Source of the DNA: Diphasiastrum complanatum
Lineage: Eukaryota; Streptophyta; Lycopodiopsida; Lycopodiales; Lycopodiaceae
Direction: 5' to 3'
Length of the DNA: 64,000 nucleotides
Assembly (NCBI GenBank): GCA_029204225.1
Contig: CM055092.1
Coordinates: 14,496,059 to 14,560,058, forward strand
The notes under the pieces were generated by a model. That model was not told the DNA's origin. It did no database searches and saw nothing but the letters and a program-made list of their open reading frames with translations. Below, piece by piece: positions 43,375-55,739 of the stretch (within the stretch, counting starts at the first letter, position 1; each line of letters starts with the position of its first letter). Made by a program: the position numbers and the translations under genes.

Positions 43375-44140
43375 TGTGGAAAAATTACAAAAAGGACCAA
43401 GAGTGGATCCTAATCTGATCCTCAAGAGGGATTGGTTGTCAGATTACTTGATCTATCAATCTAATTGAGATTAAGATCAATTCAAGACAAAAAAATCCTA
43501 ACAAGAACAATCATAAATTGAAGGTAGGTGTACTTTCTGATTTCACACGTGTGAAACATTGTCTGAGTACGGACTCCAACCTGAAAATCAAGTACACATT
43601 GATAGAACCTCAAAACAGTCAAAACAAATGTAGACAAATGGAGAGAATCACTCAAAATTGCTTCCAAAACCAAGATTGGTGTCTCACAATGATTATGGCC
43701 AAATGTGGCTCTATATATACAATAAGTGGGAGCTCGTGGTACTGATCATCCCTCTGATCCCACATGTGTGAAGGTGCTTTGTCATATGATAATTTATCAT
43801 GCAAAACTAACACTTGGACAAAACCTTCTATTTTGAACACTTTTGTTCTATTTTCCTTCTATATGGAGATCTACTTGGAAATCTTCTAGAACTCAAAATT
43901 TGCCTACTTCAGCTTATTCCACATGTGTGAGCTGTCCTCTACACATGGGATATGACACCTAACCAAAGGATGTGGCTCATGCAATCAATAGATTGATGCC
44001 ATGTGTCATATGTCTAGAAAATTAGTTTTTGGCCTTTTTAGCCACTAGAACTTGAGTTAAATCATATGTACAACCTATATGATTATGGTACATGACAAGT
44101 ACACTATTTTCACACGTGAAAATAGGCTCCACACATGTGT
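43375..44140 (-). repeat. Copia LTR with repeated near-palindromic sites
   Basis: LTR end fixed by the primer-binding site at the left; right end approximate. It contains five CACACGTG/CACATGTG-type sites (43,544; 43,761; 43,920; 44,111; 44,132), with a sixth in the leader at 43,191. G-box-like CACGTG cores are bHLH/bZIP binding sites. Confidence 0.5.
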
Positions 44141-44198
44141 GTTTATCTATATACAAGATTTTTGGCCTCTACCAAGCTTATTTTTGCATTTTTTACAG

Positions 44199-44442
44199 TC
44201 CAGATGTGCATGGAAACATTGCTGCATATATAAATAGTTCCATTGGCCACCCTCTATTGACGAATTGTGATTTTGAAGAATGCACCAATGGAAAAGAAGA
44301 ATATTTTACAAGGAATGTAAAGGGCACTTATGTAATGATCTGTGCCACTAGATCTATCAGGTTTGGGGAGGAATTGTTCATCAAGTATAGTTTCAACTGT
44401 CCTCTACCCAAATGTTTGCAAAAGACAATAAGTCAAATGTGA
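44199..44442 (+). pseudogene. SET-domain C-terminal exon fragment
   Basis: After a TTTTTTACAG acceptor the frame reads HGNIAAYINSSIGHPLLTNC, DFEECTNGKEE, GTYVMICATRSIRFGEELFI and KYSFNCPLPKC. This matches the end of a SET methyltransferase domain (GNxAxFINxS, the NC turn, ATRxIxxGEEL, then Y). The Ser-adenosylmethionine site and N-terminal half are missing. It lies about 400 bp upstream of the CACTA transposase exons on the same strand, so it may be a captured gene fragment or the last exon of an older host gene. Confidence 0.65.
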
Positions 44443-44519
44443 AGATTTAAGTTTTGTTGATATGTAGAGATGTATAATCCATGTATCTTGATTGTATTTG
44501 GTTTGTGTCATTAAATATG

Positions 44520-44585
44520 TCAAATGTTAGGAGCATTATTCATCATTTGCCTAGATTAAATGTTAGGAGCATTATTCGTCTTTGA
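44520..44585 (+). repeat. Short tandem duplication
   Basis: AAATGTTAGGAGCATTATTC occurs twice about 40 bases apart between the two SET-like pieces. Confidence 0.8.
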
Positions 44586-44664
44586 GTTCATTGAATGTTA
44601 ACAAGTTGAAAAGACAAATCTGTCTAATAGATACATTGGTATGTTCATACTTTTTAAACTAAGA

Positions 44665-44745
44665 GGTAATTTATATTCATATGCAACATTTAGATCTATC
44701 AAGTATTGGGAGAAAATGTTTATCAGATATTGTTTCAACCTACTT
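44665..44745 (+). pseudogene. Duplicated end of the SET-like exon
   Basis: Reads YSYATFRSIKYWEKMFIRYCFN, a diverged copy of the CATRSIRFGEELFIKYSFN segment at 44,340-44,400. DNA similarity is clear around TAGATCTATCA(A/G)G and GTTTCAAC. Confidence 0.6.
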
Positions 44746-44828
44746 CTTGTTATTTTGATATATAGGATTCTTCATCCTCATTTAGTGTTGGAGACAATAA
44801 TCCTCGTAATGGTCGACGTAGATGATGA

Positions 44829-45244
44829 ATGCAATACAACGGTCCACATATAAAGCAATTACCTCGTCGTCTACGTCAAGGCTTAAAAGAGATGATGGAA
44901 ATTAATGAGCGCATTAATCAAGAGACTAATGCATATGAATCTAGCTCATCTAGATCTACTTCTTCGCAAACAAGTTCCAACGATGAAAATGAGCTTCCAA
45001 TAAATGATGAGTTTGAAGTCATGGGAGACATGTTGGATGATATGTACGAGAACAATATTGTAGCTAGACACAATGGACAAGATGAGGAGGCACTTTTGTC
45101 TAAAGAAGAAAGAAAATTGCGAGAAGAATCAAAGACCGCATTGTATCCTGGAGCAAAGACATCTCGTTTGGCGACTTCTCTACTTCTCTTAAATCTTCAA
45201 GCCAAATATAGATGGAGTGACCAAAGCCTCACATTATTATTTGA
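44829..45244 (+). pseudogene. CACTA tnp2 N-terminal exon
   Basis: Ser-rich start (SSSSRSTSSQTSSNDE), then KTSRLATSLLLLNLQAKYRW and SDQSLTLLFE, which precedes the tnp2 core in this family. Ends at a GTAAAT donor (45,245). Joining to 45,349 gives LFELLKNKILPEGN. Confidence 0.75.
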
Positions 45245-45348
45245 GTAAATTTTTTTTCATCTATTTGTCATTTTTGCTTTGAAACAAAATTTACAATTTG
45301 GACATCGAGTGATATTGTTTTTACAATGACTTCTTTTGTCATGTACAG

Positions 45349-46165
45349 ACTATTGAAAAACAAAATTCTCCCAGAAGGGAATGTCATGCCTGAGACAAGA
45401 GATGAGGCACGAAAGATGTTGACTAACATTGGGATGGACTACAAGCAATATCATGCATGTCCAAAAGATGTATTTTATATCGAGGAAGGTACAAATCACT
45501 CAAGAAATGTCCCATTTGTGATACTCCTCGATATAGAGATGATTCGCAAGGGGCAACCATTCCGTGCAAAGTTTTATGACATTTTCCAGTAATTCCATGA
45601 TTGCAACGTTTATTTCATTGTAAATCTCTTGCACAACTTATGGACTGGCATGCACACCATACCTCTACGAATGGGATGATGAGGGTACCTTCAGATTCAC
45701 CTGCATGGAAACACATCAACAAAGAGTATCCGAGCTTTGCCAATGAGTCAAGAAATGTGAGATTTGGTCTTGCAACAGATGGTGTGAATCCCTTTGGTAT
45801 ACGAGCAACTACGTGGTCCATTTGGCCTGTTTGCTTGGTAGATTATAATATTCCTCCTTGGTTGAGTACAAAAAAGGGACACATTATGTTGGCACTTTTA
45901 ATTCCTGGCCAACGCAAGGTTAAGAACATGGATGTGTATCTTGAGCCGCTTATTGACGAGTTGGAAGATTTGTGGAAGGGGATAAAAGCATATGACATTT
46001 CGCGCCCCTTACATGAGAGGGAGTTTACATTGCATGCCATTGAAATGTGGACAATGCATGACTATCCAGGATTAGGTGAATGCTCAAGTAATCATTCAAA
46101 CAATGTCTATCGTGTGTACATAGGAGTTTGTTTACAGTTACATACAACTAGTAATTCTTGACATT
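45349..46165 (+). pseudogene. CACTA tnp2 transposase core (Transposase_21), N-terminal half
   Basis: LLKNKILPEGNVMPETRDEA and GMDYKQYHACPKDVF; then HFPVIP followed by TGA (45,598-45,600) where family members have Arg, and LQRLFHCKSLAQLMDWHAHH. The core continues RFGLATDGVNPFGIRATTWS, DYNIPPWLSTKKGHIMLALL, KNMDVYLEPLIDELEDLW and EMWTMHDYPGLGEC. The TGA looks like a CGA-to-TGA change, and the 45,349 part is in a different frame. Transposase acts in the nucleus on element ends. Confidence 0.88.
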
Positions 46166-46239
46166 TACATGATATACTACAATTACTATAATTATTCTTT
46201 GACATATACTTTTTTTAATAGTGATTGATAGTATCCATT

Positions 46240-47122
46240 TGTTGGGCAAGCTTTCAAACGGCTAGAAAAAATGCTTGTTTTTTTGTGCGGGCCAAATCTT
46301 GTGGGAAGATACTCTTTTAGTCTCAAAAAAGTGGTCTATGAAAATCATCGTAAATACTTGCATGAAGGCCATCCATTCAGAGACACTCATAGAAGAGGTT
46401 TTGGAGGAAGAGTTGAGAGAGAGATGCCTCCAAAGAGGATGTCCGTGAAAGATTGGTGAAGACTATGGGAGGAATCTCAAGCAAAGCCAATCGATGGTAT
46501 GAAAAGATTATCTATATTTCATCGTTTGGAATATTGGAATAACCTTTTGATTAATCACCTACTTGATCCCATGCACATATTTAAAAATGTGGGTGAATCT
46601 TTTTGGAAACACTTGATTGGTGAAAAAAATACCATTGCTACAAAGCACGATCTAAAAGAATCAAACACCAAAAAAGAATATTGGATAAAGGATGGTGAAG
46701 ATCATGCTCCAAAAGTACCTTGGACATTCACTAAGGAGGAGCTTAACCATGTGCGCTCCATTATTCATGACATTAGAATACCAACTAGTTTTGCCCATTC
46801 TCTACGGTCATCATTCACAATGGATGGAAAGTTGCAAGGTCTCAAATCTCATGATTGGCTAAAGATGATTCAATTCATCTATCCATTGTCAATTCGTGGG
46901 TGCTTGTCAAAAGATATTTGTGGATAAAATGGATTGAATATGTTGTAGATGGATGTGTTCAAAAGAAATCCGCGAGCTGGATTTTCGCAAGAGACATGAG
47001 GATATGGTGGAGATTGTGTGCATGTTTCAGAGATATTTTTCGACTTCCATCATGGACTCACAAGTGCATTTATTGGTGCAATTGGTTGAAGAAGTTTCTA
47101 TTGCTGGTCCAGTGCACACTAG
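46240..47122 (+). pseudogene. CACTA tnp2, middle part
   Basis: VVYENHRKYLHEGHPFRD, IFHRLEYWNNLLINHLLDPM and HIFKNVGESFWKHLIG, SHDWLKMIQFIYPLSIRG, and in another frame ELDFRKRHEDMVEIVCMFQR and VHLLVQLVEEVSIAGPVHTR, entering DUF4218. Frame changes at about 46,460 and 46,930. Confidence 0.85.
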
Positions 47123-47227
47123 GTATAAGTGCATAAATTATCTTTTGCATGTGTATTTAAACTAAATCAATTGATACATGAACTCATTAAATAAAACACT
47201 TATTTTTAACCATTTGTGACTTTTTAG

Positions 47228-47801
47228 GTGGATGTTCTTTATGGAAAGGTACATGAAAGTCTTAAAAGATTTTGTGCGTCAAAAGACAAGGCCTGAAGGT
47301 AGCATGTCAGAGGGATGGTTAGTACATGAATCTCTCTTTTATGTTACTGAAATTTTGCACCAACTACATCCATCTGCTCCACTATTGTGGCGTGATGTGG
47401 AAGCCGAAGAGGTAACTAGTGAAAAACCTCAAGGGATGAGAAAGATCCATAGGTTGGCACCCTTCCAACGAGAAAATTTTTTTACATTCATGCTTTATAA
47501 TTATGGAGTTATGGATAAATGGTTAGACCTATATGAAGAAGAAAAAAAAAAAGAGGCCTTGTCTAGAAAGCGCCAACGACAAAATAGAGGTAGACACATG
47601 GCCTCAAGTTCACATGATCTTGAGCCATTGCCCAAGCAATGCACTATAGAGTGGATGCATGACACACTACAAAAAGCAACAAAAGAGAGACAAAAAATAT
47701 CAAATGCGGAATGGGACTTTGCAAGAGGATGCGAATGGAAGGTATTATTCTTTAGATACTTTATTATAAGAACATTCTTGCTTATAACAATATTTGTTTA
47801 A
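47228..47801 (+). pseudogene. CACTA transposase DUF4218 continuation
   Basis: After the intron: WMFFMERYMKVLKDFVRQKT, RPEGSMSEGWLVHESLFYV, then a Lys/Glu/Arg-rich helix and NAEWDFARGCEWK. Open for about 180 codons. Confidence 0.85.
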
Positions 47802-47839
47802 TCATTTTGAAACACTATGCTCATTCACAGTGATTATTT

Positions 47840-48632
47840 ATGAGATTCATGTTTGTCATGTGGCAATGCAAAATGTATAATGCTATATGGGCTTTTGGTT
47901 TCCACTTTCATGTTGAAAGGATTGATAACAAGAGATGCACACACGATTGTGGTGTAATAGCGTCTTTCCAACAAGAAAGTCAAAGCAGTGAACAAGATCA
48001 GAATCCTATCTCAAGAGATATAGAATACATAGGAACTATACAAAATATTTATGATGTGTCATTTGGTGAAAATAGACACTATATTTTATTTGATGTGAAA
48101 TGGTACAAGGTAGTTTGTAGAGGGCCAAATGCAACCGTAAAATCGGATCCAAGTGGATTTTTTGTGATTGATTCATCAAAAACATTGAGCATGGCCTCGT
48201 CGTTGTGAGTAGGTGCACATGCTATGCTACAATGTTTTTCATTTTATTGCAAGTGACTTCAGTATTTGAGTTTTCGATATGTTCTAGAATAGTGATTTTT
48301 GCAGGTGGTTTTTCAACTAAATCAATTAAACAAGATATGGTGGTTTGTAGCTCAAGTTGAATCACGTTCACGACGAGTATTTGAGGGCGCAAATGTTGAG
48401 AATGAAATGGAAAACCTTCATTTTAACTATGAGATTGAGCTACCTAGAGATGTAATAAATCGTTAAAGCATACTTGAAGCACCCACTTCCATAGATGTTG
48501 AGAATAGAAATTCTAATAGTCAGGATGATGAAATAATTTTTGAAAGTGAGAGTGATGATGAAAATCATCTAAGAGGAGATGAATTGCAAGATGTTGTCGC
48601 TGATAAAATTGATTCTTGTAATTCTGAATAAA
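47840..48632 (+). pseudogene. CACTA transposase DUF4216 region and acidic tail
   Basis: YNAIWAFGFHFHVERIDNKR, CTHDCGVIASF, YIGTIQNIYDV, YILFDVKWYKVV and GFFVIDSSKTLS are DUF4216 features. After an intron near 48,205-48,304 (exact splice unclear) NKIWWFVAQVESRSRRVFEG follows and ends in an acidic tail (DDEIIFESESDDE). Confidence 0.75.
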
Positions 48633-48879
48633 AATTGATTATTGCAATTCTGCATGAAATTGATTCTTGCAATGCTTTCAAATGATTGTTATTTAGCCAA
48701 AATAGAGTCTCATTTATGGTCAAGTAAGTGAAAAAAATAGACATAGTTTGACTTCAATCTCATTTTTTTGGAGATAATGTCGGTGCAGATAGATGTACGG
48801 CTTCATGTTTCAAGAAAATTTTTATTTTTTAACAAATGTTGCAAAGGCAGTAAATCACTAAAAGCATGTGAGTTAATGA

Positions 48880-49175
48880 AATCACCACCACAAACTATGA
48901 CAAAATCAAGTGTTTTATCATAGTCAATCCCCTTGAATTGAGCATATCCCTTGGCAACTAGTCTTGTTTTATAATTGTTCACACTACCATCTTGATTAAG
49001 CTCGATCTTAAAGACCCATTTGCAAACAATAACATTTTGTATCTTTGATGGAGGATCAATAATTTTACAATTATATCAAACAATGCATCATATACTCACC
49101 TCACTTTTCATTACATCAAATCACTCTTTTGTTGCTACAATTTCATTCACACTTGAAGGAACATCATCAAACTTA
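48880..49175 (-). pseudogene. Copia RT N-terminal fragment
   Basis: Minus strand reads CKWVFKIELNQDGSVNNYKT, RLVAKGYAQFKGIDYDKTLD, a classic Copia RT start (CKWVFKxKxNxDG, YKARLVAKGYxQ). Upstream VATKE and FDVMK are the preceding motif with stops. Confidence 0.85.
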
Positions 49176-49264
49176 AGGTAGTAATAAGGGCAATAAAAAT
49201 TAAACAATCATCAGCTTGTAATTGCTTCTCTCTTCCTTGTATTTGAGCCTTGATGGTTGCATTT

Positions 49265-49278
49265 GGGCTTTGATACCA
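49265..49278 (-). promoter_or_regulatory. Primer-binding site-like sequence next to an LTR end
   Basis: Minus strand TGGTATCAAAGCCC, one base different from the initiator tRNA-Met consensus, next to TTTTAACA. LTR would extend right from 49,279. It lies only about 90 bp from the RT fragment, so most of the interior is deleted. Confidence 0.6.
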
Positions 49279-50470
49279 TGTTAAAATCAAAGGTTATGAA
49301 CCTCATTTGGATACTAAAACCTTGAAAAAGCATCAAAGGTTTCACTTATATCTTATAGATAGAAAACTAGCACACAATTCAACCTATTTTGCATCTAATT
49401 GGCAAGAGCTTTTGATAACCACAATAAAACTAGAAATAATTGATCTTCACATCCTGTCACACACGTGGAAAGTATAATACTTTGTTCAGATTCAGATCTA
49501 TTCATTAGACACAAAAAAATATCACATTCATCATTCATCAATTTCTCATTAAAGAGCAAACTTGCCAAAATCACCATCTCTTGATAATCTCTCGAAATAT
49601 GTACAAAATGAGCTCTTAATCCATATCGAATGATCTCGGATATGAGATAAGGTAGAGTGCCATTAGGGTAGACCCTAAACCCCTGGCTATCAAAGCCTTA
49701 GATCATGCATAATTACCCTCTTGGTAGCTCGAGTCAACTGTCTTATAAAAGTAGGTGGCTGCCCTCATCAAAAATCTCAATCATCTAGGAACACCATGAT
49801 ATAATTCACTTTAGAAAAATATCTATTTAACTAATTCCATTTCATTATGAACATGCAAAAAAAAAAAACTCATTATAGTATAATTCACTAGTGTGGCACG
49901 TAGTCTTGTCCCTATCTCTTGTTAAGACATTTTGAAATACGTGTTAGATTTATTTCCTCTACTCTCCTAAATCCTATGTTAATCTGATGCCTCCATTCAT
50001 GCTGCTGCATTTTACTTGTGTTGTCTCATAGTCTGCATATTTACACGTAAAATAAGACAGGTAAAAAAGACAACAGTTGCAATAGTCTACATTTTTACTC
50101 ATTATTTATGATATGCGAAAAATGTGACACTGCATTTTTACATGCAATTTATGACAGGCGACACTTGCCTTTAAAAATGCAACACTTGCCTTTAAAAGGA
50201 CACAGACTGCCTTTAGATAAGGACAAGGCCAAAGGCCAAAGGGTGTCACAATTTCGCATTTTTACCAGCGTTAATTTTTTGCGAAGCCCGACGTCACAGC
50301 CTCTTCATGCTCGTTCTATGCACTGTGCGATCAGATTTGGCAACAACAACAGCCACCCATGATCTCCTACAGACGGCACAACACTTTTGTACCTTTTTCA
50401 TCTGCACACCTGTAAAATTTATGTATATAGTGAATACCATCTCGGTATTCAACAATTAACATAAGCCCAA
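49279..50470. other. Probable LTR remnant and AT-rich spacer, no gene
   Basis: No coding sequence supported. At about 50,159-50,220 a short motif (TGCCTTTA plus A-run) is repeated three times. Confidence 0.35.
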
Positions 50471-50479
50471 TAAGCGATA

Positions 50480-50888
50480 TCAATAGGCTTGATTTTCATA
50501 ATTGAGAGACAGATCACATTGTACATGCTAATTCTTTCTTTCAAACAGATTGTCAGTAATAGGTTCATGACCTTTATAGTTTGTGATTAGCTTTGCAAAG
50601 CAAGCGATTACGTCCACTATTGTTTTGTGCTCACTTGCATTATTGACTTGTATATTTCGTCATACTTAATCTGATTACAGCTCTGTCTATTCTGCGTTCT
50701 GATTTGTGTCAATATTGCAATGCTTTTCTACATTCTGTCTGGCTGTCTAATTGACTTGTCTGGTTGTCTGCTTTTTGCTTTCTCTACAACCGCACATCAA
50801 AAGCTTTAAAATTATCATATTCTTGTGTTCACCTACTAAGTCATCAGTAGTGCACGCATCAAAAGGAAACCACAAATTTTTTTCGACA
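50480..50888 (+). repeat. Copia 5' LTR, left end approximate
   Basis: Ends TTTTTTTCGACA directly before the primer-binding site. Word order shared with 39,503-39,770 (minus). CT-rich R/U5-like stretch (TGTCTGGCTGTC). Confidence 0.6.
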
Positions 50889-50900
50889 TGGTATCAGAGC
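50889..50900 (+). promoter_or_regulatory. Primer-binding site
   Basis: TGGTATCAGAGC immediately after the LTR. Confidence 0.85.
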
Positions 50901-51126
50901 GATAGGTTATTATTCTCTGATTATTTAGAGCTTTAATATCAGAAACCATCTGATTTGTCAAGCGATTTTATGTTAGAGCTATTTCTATAGTCTGATAAGC
51001 TTCCCACAGAATCTGATCCTATTAGCTGATAATAGGATAATTGCTTTCTCATTCTATAATTTAGCACCAGATTTTCATACTTAAGTCACTGATAGTTACT
51101 CCTATCACCTAGACTAATCTTTCACA

Positions 51127-51720
51127 TGGATTTCCAAGAGAAATCCAGTCCTATCATGGACAAGTTTGATGGAGCTAATTACCATCTGTGAAAATTTAAG
51201 ATGAGAACCGTGCTAATGGCTAAGGAGTTGTATGACCTTGTTACAAGTGTAGAGGGAATACCCGAAGCTGACGACACAGCAATCTCCAGATGGAAGGTAA
51301 AGGATGGCAAAGCATTTGCGCTAATCATCCTCAACATTTTGGATACTCAGATCGGCCATGTGTTTGAAGCTCAAACATCCAAGCAAGTCTGGGATAGCTT
51401 GACCACATTATACGAAGTGCGAGATATAGCTTCCAAGCTACATTTCAGGAAGAAATTTTACTCCCTCAAGATGGCAAATGGTGATTCCTTGTAGAATCAC
51501 ATCAACCAGTTCAAGAACTTGCTGAAGCAATGGCTGTTGTCAGATCTATCACAGATGATCAAGATGCAATAATACAACTACTTACAAGCTTGGCAAGCTC
51601 ATACGATAGCTGGGTGATGATCATCACGATGCATCTAAAGCTTACTCTTTCAAGAGTCATTACAACGTTGTTGTAGGAAGACACGTGGAGGAACGGAGCC
51701 TCCAATTTCTCAACTAATTC
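51127..51720 (+). pseudogene. Copia gag
   Basis: ATG at 51,127 begins MDFQEKSSPIMDKFDGANYH, then a stop, then VLMAKELYDLVTSVEGIPEA, GKAFALIILNILDTQIGHVF, SKQVWDSLTTLYEVRDIAS and LHFRKKFYSLKM (UBN2-type). A stop at 51,492 and frameshifts follow. Position after LTR and primer-binding site fits. Confidence 0.87.
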
Positions 51721-51722
51721 TC

Positions 51723-52267
51723 ATGCCTTGTACACCAACAGAGGCCAGACTCAACAGAAGAAGAAGAAAGGCCCGAAGCAATCAAAGCAAAACCAGAAAC
51801 CAACACAACAAAAATAACAGTCAAATCCACAAACTAAGAAGAAGCTGCAGATACTACAAGAGAAACAACCACGAGATTCAAAACTGCCGGATACTACAAG
51901 CAAAGAACAACAACAAGGGACAGTCAAATCAAGTGGCCAATGGAGCTACAGAAGCTCCACATCCTGTTCAAGAAACGGATCATGATGCCGTCATGACCAG
52001 CCATCAAGGAGCATCCAACGACAGTTGTTGGTTTCTAGATTCTCGTGCCACTCATCATATGATCAGCCTCATTGGCTGTTTCGAGTTCTATACACCCTAC
52101 AGTACCAACAAATACATTCACCTTGGCGATAATAGCACACAAGCTATTAAAGGTGAAGGTACTGTAAGATTAAGCTTTGAAAATGATCAGTTTAGGCTAT
52201 TTTCTAAAGTCCTGTATGTACCCAATCTATCTACAAATATGCTCTCTAAAGCAGGATCACAGATCTA
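51723..52267 (+). pseudogene. Copia gag C-terminus and protease
   Basis: 181 codons. A basic Arg/Lys/Asn-rich segment ends in a degenerate zinc knuckle (CRYYKRNNHEIQNC). The protease follows: CWFLDSRATHHMISLIGCFE, with the DSG active site changed to DSR, then LGDNSTQAIKGEGTVRL and LFSKVLYVPNLSTNMLS. It stops after SKAGSQI; integrase and RT are absent. Confidence 0.85.
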
Positions 52268-52530
52268 GGACATAAAGTAGAATTCGAATGTGATCAATGC
52301 AAAGTAGTTGATAGGACAAACAGATAAGAACTTCATTTTTCATTTTTGAAATTTTAATTCTTTGCAAAAGAATTTCGTAACCTTCAACTTAAAGTTAAAA
52401 TTGAAAAAAAAAAAAAGATTCATCCAGATGGCTAGCCATTCTAGCGACATTTGGTTTTATTGATTTTTTTTAATATTTTCATTGTATTGAATTGTTTTTA
52501 TACTTTTATACAAGGGGCAAACGTTCATTC

Positions 52531-54085
<1,555 letters not shown>

Positions 54086-54089
54086 CATT

Positions 54090-54322
54090 TCTCCAATAGA
54101 GCCGGCAACTACGAAGTTTGGAAATTCAAACTAAAGAACATTCTGATGGAAAAAGAGCTATGAGAGATCGTGACAGGTGAAGAGACAAGGCCGTTAATTA
54201 AAGAAGATCAACGGGCATTCGATAGGAGAAAATGGAAAGCACATAATATCATCAACTTGTCAGTTAGAGATGCAATTAGTCCCTACATTTCGGATTCAGA
54301 ACGACCAAAAGAAGCATGGGAT
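54090..54322 (+). pseudogene. Copia gag fragment interrupted by an LTR
   Basis: NYEVWKFKLKNILMEKEL, then TGEETRPLIKEDQRAFDRRK, AHNIINLSVRDAISPYISDS and RPKEAWD, matching the UBN2/DUF4219 gag start. It is cut at 54,322-54,323 exactly where the Tat-type LTR begins. Confidence 0.8.
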
Positions 54323-55141
54323 TATAGTGGGTTTCTTTCCTTCCCTATCCTCAATCCAAGATCTAATCAATCTAGCATCGAGCAGATGAAGTTAGTTGTC
54401 ACATGTAGATTCGTTCCCATGAGAGCGATAGCATAGTTCAGATTTCAGCATAAATGGAAAATTCACATCTAACTCTACCATCCATTAACCTAAGCATTAA
54501 CACTACAACCATTAACACTAAGATCCACAATAAGATAGCTTACTTTTTTTCTCTCTCCCTTTCTATCTCATAAAAAGTATAAAAACATGCAATCCCAATA
54601 ACAATCAGATCCAAAAATTAGCAAAACACAATAACAACATGAGAGATGGAGGAAAAGTGATAGAGAGCAAGGACATTCATAAATCCATTTCACAAGAGAA
54701 CCAATCTGCTTTATTGAAATGAAGATATTACATCTGTAGGAACTTGAGTTGGTCCTTTTTTATAGTAGAGAGGACATTGGCCTCTGAATCCTATTGGTCC
54801 ATTTTTGCCTCCCTAATTATTCAAATTCAAAAAAGAGTGGGAACCATCCAAATTGGAGGGAAACCCAACTTTATTCACTAACTTGACATTTAGGCCCTAC
54901 GACATTAAAAGTCCCGCAAAAAGGCCTAAAGTCCGTTTATTGACTTTACTGTCAAATTGGGAGAGTCTTTATACTCTCACTGGTATGCTTGTAGTGCCCA
55001 GTGGAAATCCATTGAAATTTTCCAGCTGTAAGGTTGATGGATTACTGGCCAGTTCGGTGTATGGATCGTAATTTTGTCCATGGCCAATCCCAAATCCTTC
55101 CACCTATTCCGGCATGACATTGGTACATAATATGGATCTAT

Positions 55142-55702
55142 TCACAATTGGCGAGGGCTAGCCACATTATTTCTGATGGATTTCGAAGTTTTCTCAAAAA
55201 TTGTAACTCTCCAAGCTTGTTGCTCTCCCAATGTGGGTATTTTATCCAATTCTCTGTCGGCCTCTATTTCAGAGGTCTTAAACTTGAGGACCCAACCACC
55301 ACCCGAGGACTCATGAGGATGTTGCGCTAAAAAGCTCTGGATCTGGTCCTCGACGCTGATTGGTCTTATGAACAATGGTGTGGTCCTTGATGAATATGGA
55401 CCTAGTTGCATTGCCTGTGGAGCTGGTTGTTCTTCTACAACTTCAGGGGCTCCACCGTGGTCCATTCCCGAATTCAACCATGTATCCATAGGTGCGTCGG
55501 CTTGGTGCATGTAGAGGGAAAAATTGCGACATGACCGGAACTGGAATTTGAGGCCCAGCTTCCAACACCTGAGTGGCAGCCTTTTCATATTCGTTGATGG
55601 TTGCTTTGGCCTTTGCCAACTCAGTCTGTCAAATTGGCCCTGGAATCCTTGAAGGGCCACTTTATAGGTTGTAGTATAGTGGCAAGTATTTTCACCTGTC
55701 AT
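55142..55702 (-). CDS. Gag-like ORF of the Tat-type derivative, unrecognised
   Basis: 186 codons starting MTGENTCHYTTTYKVALQG just after the primer-binding site. Middle region Pro/Ala/Gln-rich (EEQPAPQAMQLGPYSS). It ends with helical RELDKIPTLGEQQAWRVTIF. No gag fold motif or zinc knuckle can be named. By position it would be the gag N-terminus or a Tat-specific ORF. Confidence 0.45.
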   Translation of the reverse strand: MTGENTCHYTTTYKVALQGFQGQFDRLSWQRPKQPSTNMKRLPLRCWKLGLKFQFRSCRNFSLYMHQADAPMDTWLNSGMDHGGAPEVVEEQPAPQAMQLGPYSSRTTPLFIRPISVEDQIQSFLAQHPHESSGGGWVLKFKTSEIEADRELDKIPTLGEQQAWRVTIFEKTSKSIRNNVASPRQL

Positions 55703-55721
55703 GCGGATGACCTGGGTTTGT

Positions 55722-55739
55722 TCCCCGGCAATGGCGCCA
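55722..55739 (-). promoter_or_regulatory. Tat/Athila-type primer-binding site
   Basis: Minus strand TGGCGCCATTGCCGGGGA, adjacent to LTR end CACTACA (55,744-55,750). Confidence 0.8.

Larger units (their letters stand above)
44770..48632 (+). mobile_element. CACTA (En/Spm) transposon coding region, decayed
   Basis: Contains the full domain order of a tnp2-type transposase gene: N-terminal region, Transposase_21 core, DUF4218, DUF4216. Introns at 45,245-45,348 and 47,123-47,227 splice cleanly. Terminal inverted repeats starting CACTA were not found. Nonsense and frameshift changes make it inactive. Confidence 0.88.

Noticed and set aside
43084-43425. 113-codon minus-strand ORF
   Set aside because: Lies in a retroelement leader next to a primer-binding site, Asn/Phe-rich, no motif.
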